Of a stretch of 64,000 nt of DNA, positions 33,895-43,280 are shown piece by piece. A model generated the notes under the pieces. It did no database searches. It was not told the origin of the DNA and worked only from the letters and a program-made list of their open reading frames with translations. Each line of letters opens with the position of its first letter. The first letter of the stretch is position 1. This stretch comes from CAZHVS01 sp964536015 (lineage in GTDB: Bacteria; Bacteroidota; Ignavibacteria; Ignavibacteriales; Ignavibacteriaceae): positions 124,001-188,000 of the forward strand of contig CAZHVS010000006.1 of NCBI GenBank assembly GCA_964536015.1, in the 5' to 3' direction. A program made the translations under genes and the position numbers.

Positions 33895-36375
33895 TCAAAC
33901 CTCATCAATTTTTACAGGTTTAACATTCCATATCTTTTTTGCATATTCTTTAATCGATCTATCGCTCGAGAATTTTGAAATTCTTGCAACATTAATTATT
34001 GATTTCCGTGTCCATTCATCTTTATTAAGATATAGTGTATTTACTTTGTCCTGAGTCTGAATATAAGACTCATAATCTGCAAACAGGCAGTAATAATCGA
34101 TCTCCATTAAACCTTGAATCAATGGTTGAAAAATTCCGACATCAAATTTGCTGAAATGATTATTGGTAATCATATCAATTACTCTTCTCAGCTCATAATT
34201 CTTCTGATAATACTCATAAGGATTATAACCCCCGCTTTTTAGTTTTCTTATTTCATCAGCAAGTAAACCAAAAATAAAAATATTATCATCACCAATTTCT
34301 TCACGCATCTCAACATTCGCTCCATCCATTGTACCAATTGTTAAAGCCCCATTCAGAGCAAACTTCATATTACCGGTTCCGGATGCTTCAAACCCAGCTG
34401 TAGAAATTTGTTCTGATAAATCACTTGCGGGAATAATTCGTTCGGCAAGAGTTACAGAATAGTTCTTAAGAAAAAATACTTTTAAACGATCACCAACTAC
34501 TTTATCGTTATTAATAACCGAAGCCACGTTATTAATTAATTTTATTACAAGTTTTGCCTGATAATATGCAGGAGCAGCTTTACCCGCAAAGATAACTGTA
34601 CGAGGAACAAAATCTCCCGAAGGATTGTCTTTAATCCTGTTATACAAAGTAATAACGTGCAAAATGTTCAATAACTGACGTTTATATTCGTGAAAACGTT
34701 TTACCTGTACATCAAATAAAGACTCCGGATTAACTGTTGTCTCAAATTCCTTCTCGATATAATTAATAAGAATTTTCTTGTTTAACCATTTAGCTCCACG
34801 CCAGTTTTCAAGGAATTCGTCATCATTAATATGTTTTTCTATTCCTTTTATTTTGGATAAATCTTTTATCCATTCATCGCCAATCTTATCCGTAATTAAT
34901 TGAGATAAAAACGGGTTTGCTGTTTTTAACCATCTTCGTGGAGTAATACCATTCGTAACATTTTTAAACTTGCCTGGGAATATTTTATTGAAATGAGGAA
35001 AGATAATTTCTTTTAGAATATCTGTATGTAATGCAGCAACACCATTAACTGAGTGAGATCCAATAATTGCCAGATGAGCCATTTTAACTTTTTTATTATC
35101 ACCTTCACGAATTATTGATAAATCAGCTATAACATTATCATCCTTTGTATAGTGCTTCTTCACATATTCAAGAAAACGATGATTTATTTCATAAATTATC
35201 TGAAGATGTCTTGGAAGAAGTTGTTCAAAAATAGATACAGACCATTCTTCAAGTGCTTCCGGTACAACAGTATGATTAGTATATGCAAAAGTTTTTGTCG
35301 TAATATCCCATGCTTCTTCCCATTCTATATTTTCTTCATCTAAAAGGATACGCATTAATTCAGGAATTGCAACCACGGGATGAGTATCATTTAATTGAAT
35401 TGCATTTTTTTCTGCAAACAGTTCAAATGTTTTATGATTAATTTTATACTTCCGAATTATGTCCTGCAAAGTTGCCGATACGAAAAAATATTGTTGCTTC
35501 AATCGTAAAAATTTTCCTTGTGTTACAGTGTCATTTGGATATAAGACTTTAGAAATGTTTTCGGAATTATTTTTACTTTCTACTGCGGCAAGATATTGAC
35601 CCGTATTGAATTCCTGGAAATTAAATTCTTTAGTAGCTTTTGCCTGCCAAAGTCGAAGATTATTTACTGTATTGGTCCTATACCCAGGAACAGGAACATC
35701 ATACCCTACGGCAAGAACATCGTCTGTATCAACCCAGCTAAAATGAATTCGTCCTTTTTCATCCTGTTTTAACTCAACTCTTCCACCAAACTTAACACGA
35801 AATTGTAATTCTCTTCTAAATATTTCCCAAGGATTTCCATAACTAAGCCAGTTATCGGGTAATTCTATTTGCCAACCATTTTGAATATCCTGTTTAAAAA
35901 TCCCGTACTCATATCTTATTCCATAACCAAAAGCAGGTAGTTCGCAAGTCGCCATTGAATCGAGAAAGCAGGCAGCAAGTCTTCCTAGACCGCCATTACC
36001 AAGTCCCATATCTTCTTCAAGGTCTCTTATTTCTTCAAGCGAGTATCCTTCCTGTTCAAGAATGCTGTAACATTCATTATAATAGTCCATATTGATTAAA
36101 GCATTTCCAAGGAGTCTTCCCATTAAAAATTCAAGCGAGAGATAATATACTCTTTTTACGTCTTCTTCTTTATATTTTTGTTGTGTACGCAGCCATTTAC
36201 GTACAAGTCTATCGCGAATTGACATTGATAGTGAATAATAAACATCAGTCGGAGCTACGGTAATTTTATCCTTTACAAGAATAAATTCAAGATGTTCAGC
36301 AAACTGGTTTGATAATGAATAACTTTCTAGTTTTTCAGAATCTGTAAAGAAAACGGATTTGTTATTTTTTTTCAT
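33895..36375 (-). CDS. glgP: Glycogen/maltodextrin phosphorylase
   Basis: Releases glucose-1-phosphate from glycogen or maltodextrin, with pyridoxal phosphate on the lysine of EASGTGNMKFALNGAL. The 826-residue length and the motifs NGGLGRLAACFLDSMAT, NDTHPVVAIPELMRIL, FNVKNVTNGITPRRWL-type and VKRFHEYKRQLLN are those of the GT35 family. AAGGAG precedes the ATG. In this context it links storage polysaccharide to the glucose-1-phosphate used by rfbA and ugd nearby. Confidence 0.96.
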   Translation of the reverse strand: MKKNNKSVFFTDSEKLESYSLSNQFAEHLEFILVKDKITVAPTDVYYSLSMSIRDRLVRKWLRTQQKYKEEDVKRVYYLSLEFLMGRLLGNALINMDYYNECYSILEQEGYSLEEIRDLEEDMGLGNGGLGRLAACFLDSMATCELPAFGYGIRYEYGIFKQDIQNGWQIELPDNWLSYGNPWEIFRRELQFRVKFGGRVELKQDEKGRIHFSWVDTDDVLAVGYDVPVPGYRTNTVNNLRLWQAKATKEFNFQEFNTGQYLAAVESKNNSENISKVLYPNDTVTQGKFLRLKQQYFFVSATLQDIIRKYKINHKTFELFAEKNAIQLNDTHPVVAIPELMRILLDEENIEWEEAWDITTKTFAYTNHTVVPEALEEWSVSIFEQLLPRHLQIIYEINHRFLEYVKKHYTKDDNVIADLSIIREGDNKKVKMAHLAIIGSHSVNGVAALHTDILKEIIFPHFNKIFPGKFKNVTNGITPRRWLKTANPFLSQLITDKIGDEWIKDLSKIKGIEKHINDDEFLENWRGAKWLNKKILINYIEKEFETTVNPESLFDVQVKRFHEYKRQLLNILHVITLYNRIKDNPSGDFVPRTVIFAGKAAPAYYQAKLVIKLINNVASVINNDKVVGDRLKVFFLKNYSVTLAERIIPASDLSEQISTAGFEASGTGNMKFALNGALTIGTMDGANVEMREEIGDDNIFIFGLLADEIRKLKSGGYNPYEYYQKNYELRRVIDMITNNHFSKFDVGIFQPLIQGLMEIDYYCLFADYESYIQTQDKVNTLYLNKDEWTRKSIINVARISKFSSDRSIKEYAKKIWNVKPVKIDEV

Positions 36376-36399
36376 ATTACCACTCCTTCAAGTTGATAA

Positions 36400-36951
36400 T
36401 TAAAAAAGAAAATCTTTTTCTATATCTTTAAATTTTTTACCTGACAAATCCTTTTCAGATAGGATTGGTGAGTTTGTATTCCAGTCAATTTTTAAATCGG
36501 GATCGTTAAACAAAATGCACCGTTCACTTGCTTTATTATAATATGCTGTGCATTTATAATGAAAAACTGCTTCGTAAGAAAGCACAGAAAATCCGTGTGC
36601 AAAACCAGCAGGGATATAAATCTGTAAATTGTTTTCTTCAGACAATTCTATTGCGAAATAATGTCCGAATGTTGGTGAACCAAATCTTATATCAACAGCA
36701 ACATCCAGAACTTTACCGTAAATCACCTGACAAAGTTTTCCTTGTGCAAACGGATTCACCTGATAATGCAAACCACGAATTGTATTTTTTTGACTTTTAG
36801 AAAAATTATCCTGAACAAAATCTGAAGGAATTTGAGACTCTTCAAATCTTTTAAGATGAAAAGATTCATAAAAAAATCCCCTTGAATCTTTAAACACTCT
36901 CGGTTTAATAACCAGAATTCCATTCAAATGTTTTTCAATTATTTCCATCAT
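36400..36951 (-). CDS. rfbC: dTDP-4-dehydrorhamnose 3,5-epimerase
   Basis: A 183-residue cupin epimerase of the dTDP-rhamnose pathway. Signature segments: RVFKDSRGFFYESFHLKRFEE, NFSKSQKNTIRGLHYQ (catalytic His), VDIRFGSPTFGHY and PAGFAHGFSVLS. It shares one base with the rfbA stop/start junction at 36951, so the two are translationally coupled. Together with rfbA and the distant rfbD it suggests rhamnose in envelope glycans. Confidence 0.95.
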   Translation of the reverse strand: MMEIIEKHLNGILVIKPRVFKDSRGFFYESFHLKRFEESQIPSDFVQDNFSKSQKNTIRGLHYQVNPFAQGKLCQVIYGKVLDVAVDIRFGSPTFGHYFAIELSEENNLQIYIPAGFAHGFSVLSYEAVFHYKCTAYYNKASERCILFNDPDLKIDWNTNSPILSEKDLSGKKFKDIEKDFLF

Positions 36952-37823
36952 TAACCTGTAGATGTTTCTAAAAGAACTTTTTCAAGATATTCCTTGTACT
37001 TACACTTAGGAATTGAATTTATTAAGGCAACAAATTCATCTTTCGAAATAAATTTCATATGATATGATATTTCTTCAATACAACCGACTTTTAATCCTTG
37101 TCTGTCCTCTATTGTTCCAAAAAAATTTGATGCTTGCAACAAAGCCTCCGGAGTGCCAGTATCTAGCCATGCAACTCCACGACCTATTTTTTCTACGCTT
37201 AGTTTTCCTCTTTTAAGATATTCAATATTAACATCAGTAATTTCAAGTTCTCCTCGTGCTGATGGTTTCAAATTTTTACTGATCTTCACTACTTCATTAT
37301 CATAGATATATAAACCAGGAACGGCAAAATTGGACTTTGGTTTTACAGGTTTTTCTTCAATAGAAATTGCCAGCCCATTTTTATCAAACTCAACCACACC
37401 ATATCTTTCTGGATCATTTACACGGTAACCAAAAATTGTTGCCCCCGATTTGTTTTGCAAACCTGCATAAAAGAAATCAAGGTAGCCATAAAAAATATTA
37501 TCTCCAAGAATCAAAGTAACAGGATCATTCTTAATAAATTTTTCACCAATAATAAAACTTTCTGCAATGCCATTGGGTGCTTTTTGTACAGCATATTCAA
37601 TATTTATTCCAAGATGTTTTCCATCAGCAAAAAGTTTTTTATAATGAGGAATTGTTTCGTCATTCGATATTATAAGAATATCCTTAATCCCACCCAGCAT
37701 TAAGACTGACAGCGGATAATAAATTAGCGGCTTATCATAAATTAATGTGAGTTGTTTACTATAAATTTGTGAAACAGGATAAAGTCTGGAACCTGATCCA
37801 CCGGCTAAAATTATTCCTTTCAT
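36951..37823 (-). CDS. rfbA: Glucose-1-phosphate thymidylyltransferase
   Basis: Makes dTDP-glucose from glucose-1-phosphate and dTTP. The 290-residue length matches RmlA. The N-terminal activation loop GGSGSRLYPVSQIYSKQL, YPLSVLMLGGIKDI, ILGDNIFYG (metal Asp) and VAWLDTGTPEALLQAS are typical. One detail: the loop has Ser-Gly-Ser rather than the more usual Gly-Thr-Arg spacing, but the catalytic Arg and Lys are present. AGGAG precedes the ATG. Coupled to rfbC. Confidence 0.95.
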   Translation of the reverse strand: MKGIILAGGSGSRLYPVSQIYSKQLTLIYDKPLIYYPLSVLMLGGIKDILIISNDETIPHYKKLFADGKHLGINIEYAVQKAPNGIAESFIIGEKFIKNDPVTLILGDNIFYGYLDFFYAGLQNKSGATIFGYRVNDPERYGVVEFDKNGLAISIEEKPVKPKSNFAVPGLYIYDNEVVKISKNLKPSARGELEITDVNIEYLKRGKLSVEKIGRGVAWLDTGTPEALLQASNFFGTIEDRQGLKVGCIEEISYHMKFISKDEFVALINSIPKCKYKEYLEKVLLETSTG

Positions 37824-37830
37824 CTAACTC

Positions 37831-38805
37831 CTAATATTTTTGATTTTGATGCCATTTCCAAGCAGTTTCTATAATTTTTTCAATTTCATAATATGGTTGC
37901 CAATTAAGTAATTGTTTTGCTTTTTTATTATCAGCAACAAGCACTGAAGGGTCGCCTTCGCGTCTTAGTGCTATTTTCTTCTTTATTTTTTTCCCTGTTA
38001 TTCTTTCAGCAGTTTCAATTATATCTAAAACTGAATTTCCCTTACCAGTGCCAAGGTTCAACATAACTGATTCATTCCCAACTATAAGATATTCAAGAGC
38101 TTTTACATGTGCATTTGCAAGGTCATCAACATGAATATAATCTCTTATACAAGTTCCATCAGTTGTGGGATAGTCGTTTCCATAAATTTTTATTTCTTCT
38201 CTTTCTCCCAATGCAGTTTTTAGAACAAGTGGAATAAGATGAGTTTCAGGGTTATGACTTTCTCCAATTTCTCCAGATGACGCAGCACCCGCAGCATTAA
38301 AATATCTTAAAGCAACTGATTTAATTCCATATGCACTGTCATAATCTTTTAATGCATTTTCAATTATGAGTTTAGTCTTTCCATATGGATTAATTGGTTT
38401 GTCTTGCTCTTTCTCTGAGATTGGAACCGCATCAGGATTACCATAGATTGAGCAAGTTGAAGAGAAAACAAAATTTTTAATTTTATATTTTTTAATAGCA
38501 TTTAAGAGATTCAAAGCACCCGAGACATTATTCAAATAATATTTTTGCGGGTCTTCAACAGATTCACCAACAAGTGCAAAGGCAGCAAAATGAATAACCG
38601 CCTCCGGTTGATGTTTTTTTAATATTGATTCAATTGCTTTCGTTTCTAAAAGATCTGCTTTTTCAAAAACAGCAAATGGTGGAACCGATTCAATATGACC
38701 GGTTGAAAGATTGTCAAGAATTATTACTTCGTAATTTTTCTGATTTAAAACTCTAACAACATGAGAACCTATATAACCGGCTCCACCTGTGACTAAAATT
38801 TTCAT
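37831..38805 (-). CDS. galE: UDP-glucose 4-epimerase
   Basis: Interconverts UDP-glucose and UDP-galactose. A 324-residue extended SDR protein with NAD-binding GGAGYIGSHVVRVL, SSTCSIYGNPD, catalytic Tyr-x-x-x-Lys in NPYGKTKLI, and RDYIHVDDLANAH. Length and motifs are standard for GalE. It starts 12 nt after the ferritin stop codon and its stop lies 7 nt before rfbA, so it belongs to the same transcription unit. Confidence 0.95.
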   Translation of the reverse strand: MKILVTGGAGYIGSHVVRVLNQKNYEVIILDNLSTGHIESVPPFAVFEKADLLETKAIESILKKHQPEAVIHFAAFALVGESVEDPQKYYLNNVSGALNLLNAIKKYKIKNFVFSSTCSIYGNPDAVPISEKEQDKPINPYGKTKLIIENALKDYDSAYGIKSVALRYFNAAGAASSGEIGESHNPETHLIPLVLKTALGEREEIKIYGNDYPTTDGTCIRDYIHVDDLANAHVKALEYLIVGNESVMLNLGTGKGNSVLDIIETAERITGKKIKKKIALRREGDPSVLVADNKKAKQLLNWQPYYEIEKIIETAWKWHQNQKY

Positions 38806-38817
38806 TTATTACTTTAC

Positions 38818-39333
38818 TTATGCTGTAGCTTGGGAATCAGGAACAAACGTTCTTGTTGCAAGTTCTCTATCCATCATAAACAAACCGCTTCTGTTGTCAG
38901 CTATCATTTTTAAGTCTTCCAGAATTTTTACGACATTCGCTTCTTCTTCAACCTGTTCCGTAACAAACCAATTTAAGAAAGTTACAGTTGCATGATCCCT
39001 TTCCTGCACCGCTAAATCAACAAGGTTGTTAATTAAACTCGTAATTTTTTGTTCATGCTTTAATGTGTCTTCAAAAACTTCTACTGTTGAATTCCATTCT
39101 GTTTTTGGTTCATCAATTTTAAGCAGAATTACTTTTCCTCCTTTTTGAAGTATATAGGTATAGAATTTCATGGCATGAAGATTTTCTTCCTGATATTGAA
39201 CTTTCATCCAGTTAGCAAATCCTGAAAGATTTTTTGATTCGAAATATGCAGACATTGACAAGTACAAATAAGAAGAATACAATTCTTCATTCAGATGTTT
39301 ATTAAGAGCTTTTTCCATTTTTTCTGATAACAT
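38818..39333 (-). CDS. ftnA: Ferritin
   Basis: Iron-storage protein that oxidises Fe(II) at a di-iron centre. About 171 residues with the four-helix bundle: the first helix (ALNKHLNEELYSSYLYLSMSAYFES) supplies one Glu ligand, the second YQEENLHAMKFY gives the E-x-x-H pair, the third carries EQKITS and the fourth VEEEANVVKIL. I use the ATG at 39333 because AAAGG lies 8 nt upstream; an in-frame TTG at 39348 would overlap that site. It is the first gene of the sugar-nucleotide group on the minus strand. Confidence 0.93.
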   Translation of the reverse strand: MLSEKMEKALNKHLNEELYSSYLYLSMSAYFESKNLSGFANWMKVQYQEENLHAMKFYTYILQKGGKVILLKIDEPKTEWNSTVEVFEDTLKHEQKITSLINNLVDLAVQERDHATVTFLNWFVTEQVEEEANVVKILEDLKMIADNRSGLFMMDRELATRTFVPDSQATA

Positions 39334-39539
39334 ATCCAGACCTTTCAATAAATTGATTTAATTAATGCTTAAAACTAATAAAATAGTCTATTCGCAGCAA
39401 GTGCCGTAAAATTAGTTTAGAGTTTTAGAAATATATTTATCAGGATTAAAATCACATCAACAAATTAGCCGCTTGTTTCTAAAATTGTCTTTGATTAGTT
39501 TACATATGTAATAAGGAAGCATTATTTAAGGATTGTGCT

Positions 39540-42500
39540 ATGAATAATTATTTACTTATTGTTATTTGTTTTGTAGTTAATTTCTTACTTAGTCAATCAA
39601 TCTTCTCACAACCTGATTATACAAGAACAGATAAAAATCTCCAATTTGGAGATGAGTCTGATGCGATAAAAATAAATGATGTAACTCCCGCAAGCTGGCA
39701 ATGGCAAAATCCAATTCCACAAGGAAATGATCTCTGCCACGTAACAATGGTTGGTGACAATATCGCTTATATTTATGGCATTAGAGGTACTTTTCTTAAA
39801 ACAATTGATTACGGCAGAACATGGTATGTTCAACACTATACTTCAGGTTCAGTTAATTTGGGAACTGGTGGGACTTTTTACGGTACTACAACAGGAATGA
39901 TGCTTGGAAGCAATAAAAATCTAGCTTATACAACTGACCAAGGAAAAACATGGAAAGCTCCGTTAAGAGGCATTCCATCTTCTGTCAACACATCTACCAC
40001 TTTTTATGATGCTGCTTATTATAATACTAAAACAGTTGTAATGATTGGAAGATATTCTTACATACATACTTATTATAACTATATTCTTGGAAGTAATAAT
40101 GGTGGCAGTACCTGGACTATACTTCTTGAAGGCAGCGGGAATTATGTTTCTGGTGTTGCGTATGCAGGCACCACAATAGTGGTGGTTGGTGGAAGTGGTC
40201 TTATTATGTATTCCACTAATGCAGGTTCAAGTTGGACTAATTTGGACTATGGCTCTTTCGGTTTTACTGATGTTTGTTTCCCTTCTTCCGCTATTGGTTA
40301 TGCAGTTGGAACTGGTGGAAATATTTGGAAAACAACTAATGGAGGAACAAGCTGGGCACAACAGACAAGCGGCACAACTGAATCTTTATATGGAGTACAT
40401 TTTTATAGTACAACTTATGGAATGGCTTGTGGAAATAACGGAACAATCATTAAAACTACTAATGGTGGTACAACCTGGACAGATGAAAGTTACAATACTA
40501 CCATTTCACTTAGAAGTATTTATGTAAATCAAAACTCTGCTATGGCTGTTGGTTTAGGTGGATTGATTTTGTATAAATCTGGCACAAAATGGTTTAACAG
40601 AACAGCAGGCACTACAAATACATTAAGTAGTCTTTTCTTTGTAAGTTCTACAAACGGTCATGTGGTTGGACAAAACGGAACTATAAGAAGAACGACTAAT
40701 GGTGGTGATGATTGGACAATTCAAACCAGTGGAACAACTGCCTGGTTGTACGCACTTGATTTTTCATATCAAAAACAATATTTCGGAATTATAGTTGGTG
40801 AGAATGGCACAATAATTAAAACAAATGACAGTGGTGCCAATTGGGTCCCAAAAAATTCAGGAACAACAAATACGCTTAGAGGAGCAGATATAATAAATTA
40901 CTATGCTTATGTTGTTGGTGATGGCGGAACAATCTTGTATACAAGTGATACCGCTAATACATGGACAGCAAAAAACAGCGGTATTACTACAGATTTATAT
41001 TGTGTCGATTCTTACATTTTAACCAACTGTTATGCAGTAGGTGCAGGTGGGGTTATTTTAAGAAGTACAAATACAGGAAATACTTGGTTTGCTCAAAACA
41101 GTGGGATAACGACAAATTTATACGCCGTATATACCAACGATGATGTTTCAGCTTATGCAGCTGGAGCAGGAGGAAAAATTCTTAAGACAACTAATTATGG
41201 AGCTACCTGGGTCAGTTTGAATAGCCCGACAACTGAAACAATCTATGGTATTGACTTCCCTAATTCGAGCACGGGAATTATTTGTACAATGAATGGAAAT
41301 ATATTCAGGACTAAAGATGGTGGTGCAACATGGATTGCAGAAAAAAGTCAAACAGGAAATATTTTGTATGACATCCAGCTTGTCAATTATGGAAGTGGCT
41401 ATCTTGGTTGTGCTTGCGGAGAATTGGGACAAATATTAAACTATAGTTATAGTGCAAACCTTGTTAAATATTGGGTTGGTGGACAAAGTTCCAACTGGTT
41501 TGATGCGAGTAACTGGAGTCCATCTGGAGTTCCAGCATTTGGTGATAGTGTTGTATTTCAAGCAGGCTCAACATATTATCCATACTTTAATTCAACTTAT
41601 CAGCAGGCAACTGTGGCTTCAATGTTATTTACAAATAATGGAAGAATGAATATTAGCGATTCATTAAGAAGATTGATGGTTCTTGGAGATGTTAATGTCC
41701 GCGGTTCTTTAATCCTAAATTCTGATGCTACAACTAATATCATTGTTACTGGCGGCTGGCAGATTAACAGCGTTAAAACCAAAGAAGAAAAATTAAATCT
41801 TGCCAATAATGGTTTCGTTTACGGTCAATCTACTGTCACTTTTGCTGGTACAGGTGCAGTAGAAGATACTTTTTACAATGTATCATTCGATGCGACAAGC
41901 GATATGCAAAGCATAGGTAATATTACGGTTTATAACAATTGTGTAAATAATTCATCTTTTGAACTGCGGAGGGAAGATACTTTGATTATTAAAAACACTA
42001 GCACTAATGCTTTAACAGGAGTTGGAAGATTTACAAGGGGAACAATTAAAAGATACATCGGTACAAGCACTGCTGAAGAATACCAGTTTGAAAGTGAAGA
42101 TACATATATTAAATTTAACACTGGATCAACTTTCCCTACGTGGGTTTCTCTGACAACTTTTCCAGATACTTTACCTGATGATTTTGGTAGAGTAGTTGTA
42201 ATAATTCCAAGTACGGTTGATACTGTAAATAATATTATTACAGCAAATGGATTAACAGAATTTGGATTGTGGGGAATCGGCACGGATTACACAGATTCAA
42301 ATGGTGATTTGGTTAAAACAAGAGTGAGAAGAGTATATTCAGGTGGAACAAACCAGGGTTCTATGAAAGGTGGTGTTAACTTTAATTTATCAATAAGATA
42401 TGATCAGTCTGAAGTCCCTATAGGAGCAAATGAATCAGATTTAAAGATTGTAAGATTTGCCAATAATTATGTTGCAGCTAATATAAAAATATTACTCCAG

Positions 42501-43181
42501 GGTCCTCATAATGGTTCAGGAGGATTGTATACATACCTCAATACATATGGATATATTCCAACATCTCATCCATATAATAGTAGTCCCTGGAACTATTCAG
42601 GTGATGAGAAAGTAATTTCTATTCCTTCTGGTGTTGTTGATTGGGTTTTATTGGAATTAAGATCTTCTTTATCAACAGTGGTTAGCAGAAGAGCAGCATT
42701 TCTTAAAAGTGATGGAACCATAGTTGACCTTGACGGAACAAGCCAGGTTAGCTTTGCGGATATTTCTACAGGTAATTATTATCTTGTTGTGTATCATCGT
42801 AATCATTTACCAGTAATGAGCTCTGCTACAACAAGCTTAAGTAAATCAAGCAGTCTTTATGATTTTTCAAACGCAATGACTAAAGCTTACGGCACTAACC
42901 CAATGAAGGATATGGGAAGCAGCCGGTACGGCTTATACTCGGGCGATGCAAATGCAAATGGAACTATTTCTGCTGTTGATAGAAATAGTTATTGGCGTGT
43001 TCAGAATGGTTCGACAGGATATTTATCTGCCGACTTTTCTATGAATGGGTCTGTTAGTTCGACAGATATAAATTCACACTGGAGGACTAATAATGGAAAA
43101 ACATCACAGGTGCCTGTTTCATCATTTATGAAAATTATTTCTGATGAAGAAGAACTAAATCAAATGGAAAAGGATAAGTAA
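39540..43181 (+). CDS. Secreted YCF48-type propeller protein with dockerin-like tail
   Basis: A 1,213-residue surface or secreted protein with a signal peptide (LLIVICFVVNFLLSQSIFSQ). Residues 50-640 form about a dozen YCF48/BNR-like repeats of roughly 40-45 residues, each with a version of VGxxGTIxKTTNGGxTW. A second region starts YWVGGQSSNWFDASNWSPSG, a motif common in large Bacteroidota adhesins. The end has two Ca-binding-like repeats: GDANANGTISAVDRNSYWR and DFSMNGSVSSTDINSHWR, resembling type I dockerin loops. No typical type IX secretion sorting domain is seen at the C-terminus. Likely adhesion or surface scaffolding. Confidence 0.75.
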   Translation: MNNYLLIVICFVVNFLLSQSIFSQPDYTRTDKNLQFGDESDAIKINDVTPASWQWQNPIPQGNDLCHVTMVGDNIAYIYGIRGTFLKTIDYGRTWYVQHYTSGSVNLGTGGTFYGTTTGMMLGSNKNLAYTTDQGKTWKAPLRGIPSSVNTSTTFYDAAYYNTKTVVMIGRYSYIHTYYNYILGSNNGGSTWTILLEGSGNYVSGVAYAGTTIVVVGGSGLIMYSTNAGSSWTNLDYGSFGFTDVCFPSSAIGYAVGTGGNIWKTTNGGTSWAQQTSGTTESLYGVHFYSTTYGMACGNNGTIIKTTNGGTTWTDESYNTTISLRSIYVNQNSAMAVGLGGLILYKSGTKWFNRTAGTTNTLSSLFFVSSTNGHVVGQNGTIRRTTNGGDDWTIQTSGTTAWLYALDFSYQKQYFGIIVGENGTIIKTNDSGANWVPKNSGTTNTLRGADIINYYAYVVGDGGTILYTSDTANTWTAKNSGITTDLYCVDSYILTNCYAVGAGGVILRSTNTGNTWFAQNSGITTNLYAVYTNDDVSAYAAGAGGKILKTTNYGATWVSLNSPTTETIYGIDFPNSSTGIICTMNGNIFRTKDGGATWIAEKSQTGNILYDIQLVNYGSGYLGCACGELGQILNYSYSANLVKYWVGGQSSNWFDASNWSPSGVPAFGDSVVFQAGSTYYPYFNSTYQQATVASMLFTNNGRMNISDSLRRLMVLGDVNVRGSLILNSDATTNIIVTGGWQINSVKTKEEKLNLANNGFVYGQSTVTFAGTGAVEDTFYNVSFDATSDMQSIGNITVYNNCVNNSSFELRREDTLIIKNTSTNALTGVGRFTRGTIKRYIGTSTAEEYQFESEDTYIKFNTGSTFPTWVSLTTFPDTLPDDFGRVVVIIPSTVDTVNNIITANGLTEFGLWGIGTDYTDSNGDLVKTRVRRVYSGGTNQGSMKGGVNFNLSIRYDQSEVPIGANESDLKIVRFANNYVAANIKILLQGPHNGSGGLYTYLNTYGYIPTSHPYNSSPWNYSGDEKVISIPSGVVDWVLLELRSSLSTVVSRRAAFLKSDGTIVDLDGTSQVSFADISTGNYYLVVYHRNHLPVMSSATTSLSKSSSLYDFSNAMTKAYGTNPMKDMGSSRYGLYSGDANANGTISAVDRNSYWRVQNGSTGYLSADFSMNGSVSSTDINSHWRTNNGKTSQVPVSSFMKIISDEEELNQMEKDK

Positions 43182-43280
43182 TAATCTCCTTGTGCAGATT
43201 TAGTGTTAGAGTTCATAAAAGTTTTTTGCTTATTTTTACTTTTAGATTTTACGACTTTAAACATTCTAGGAGAATAAAAA

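Noticed and set aside
41148..42283. Minus-strand open frames of 94 and 117 codons
   Set aside because: Antisense to the repeat-rich YCF48-type gene; they follow its repeat period.
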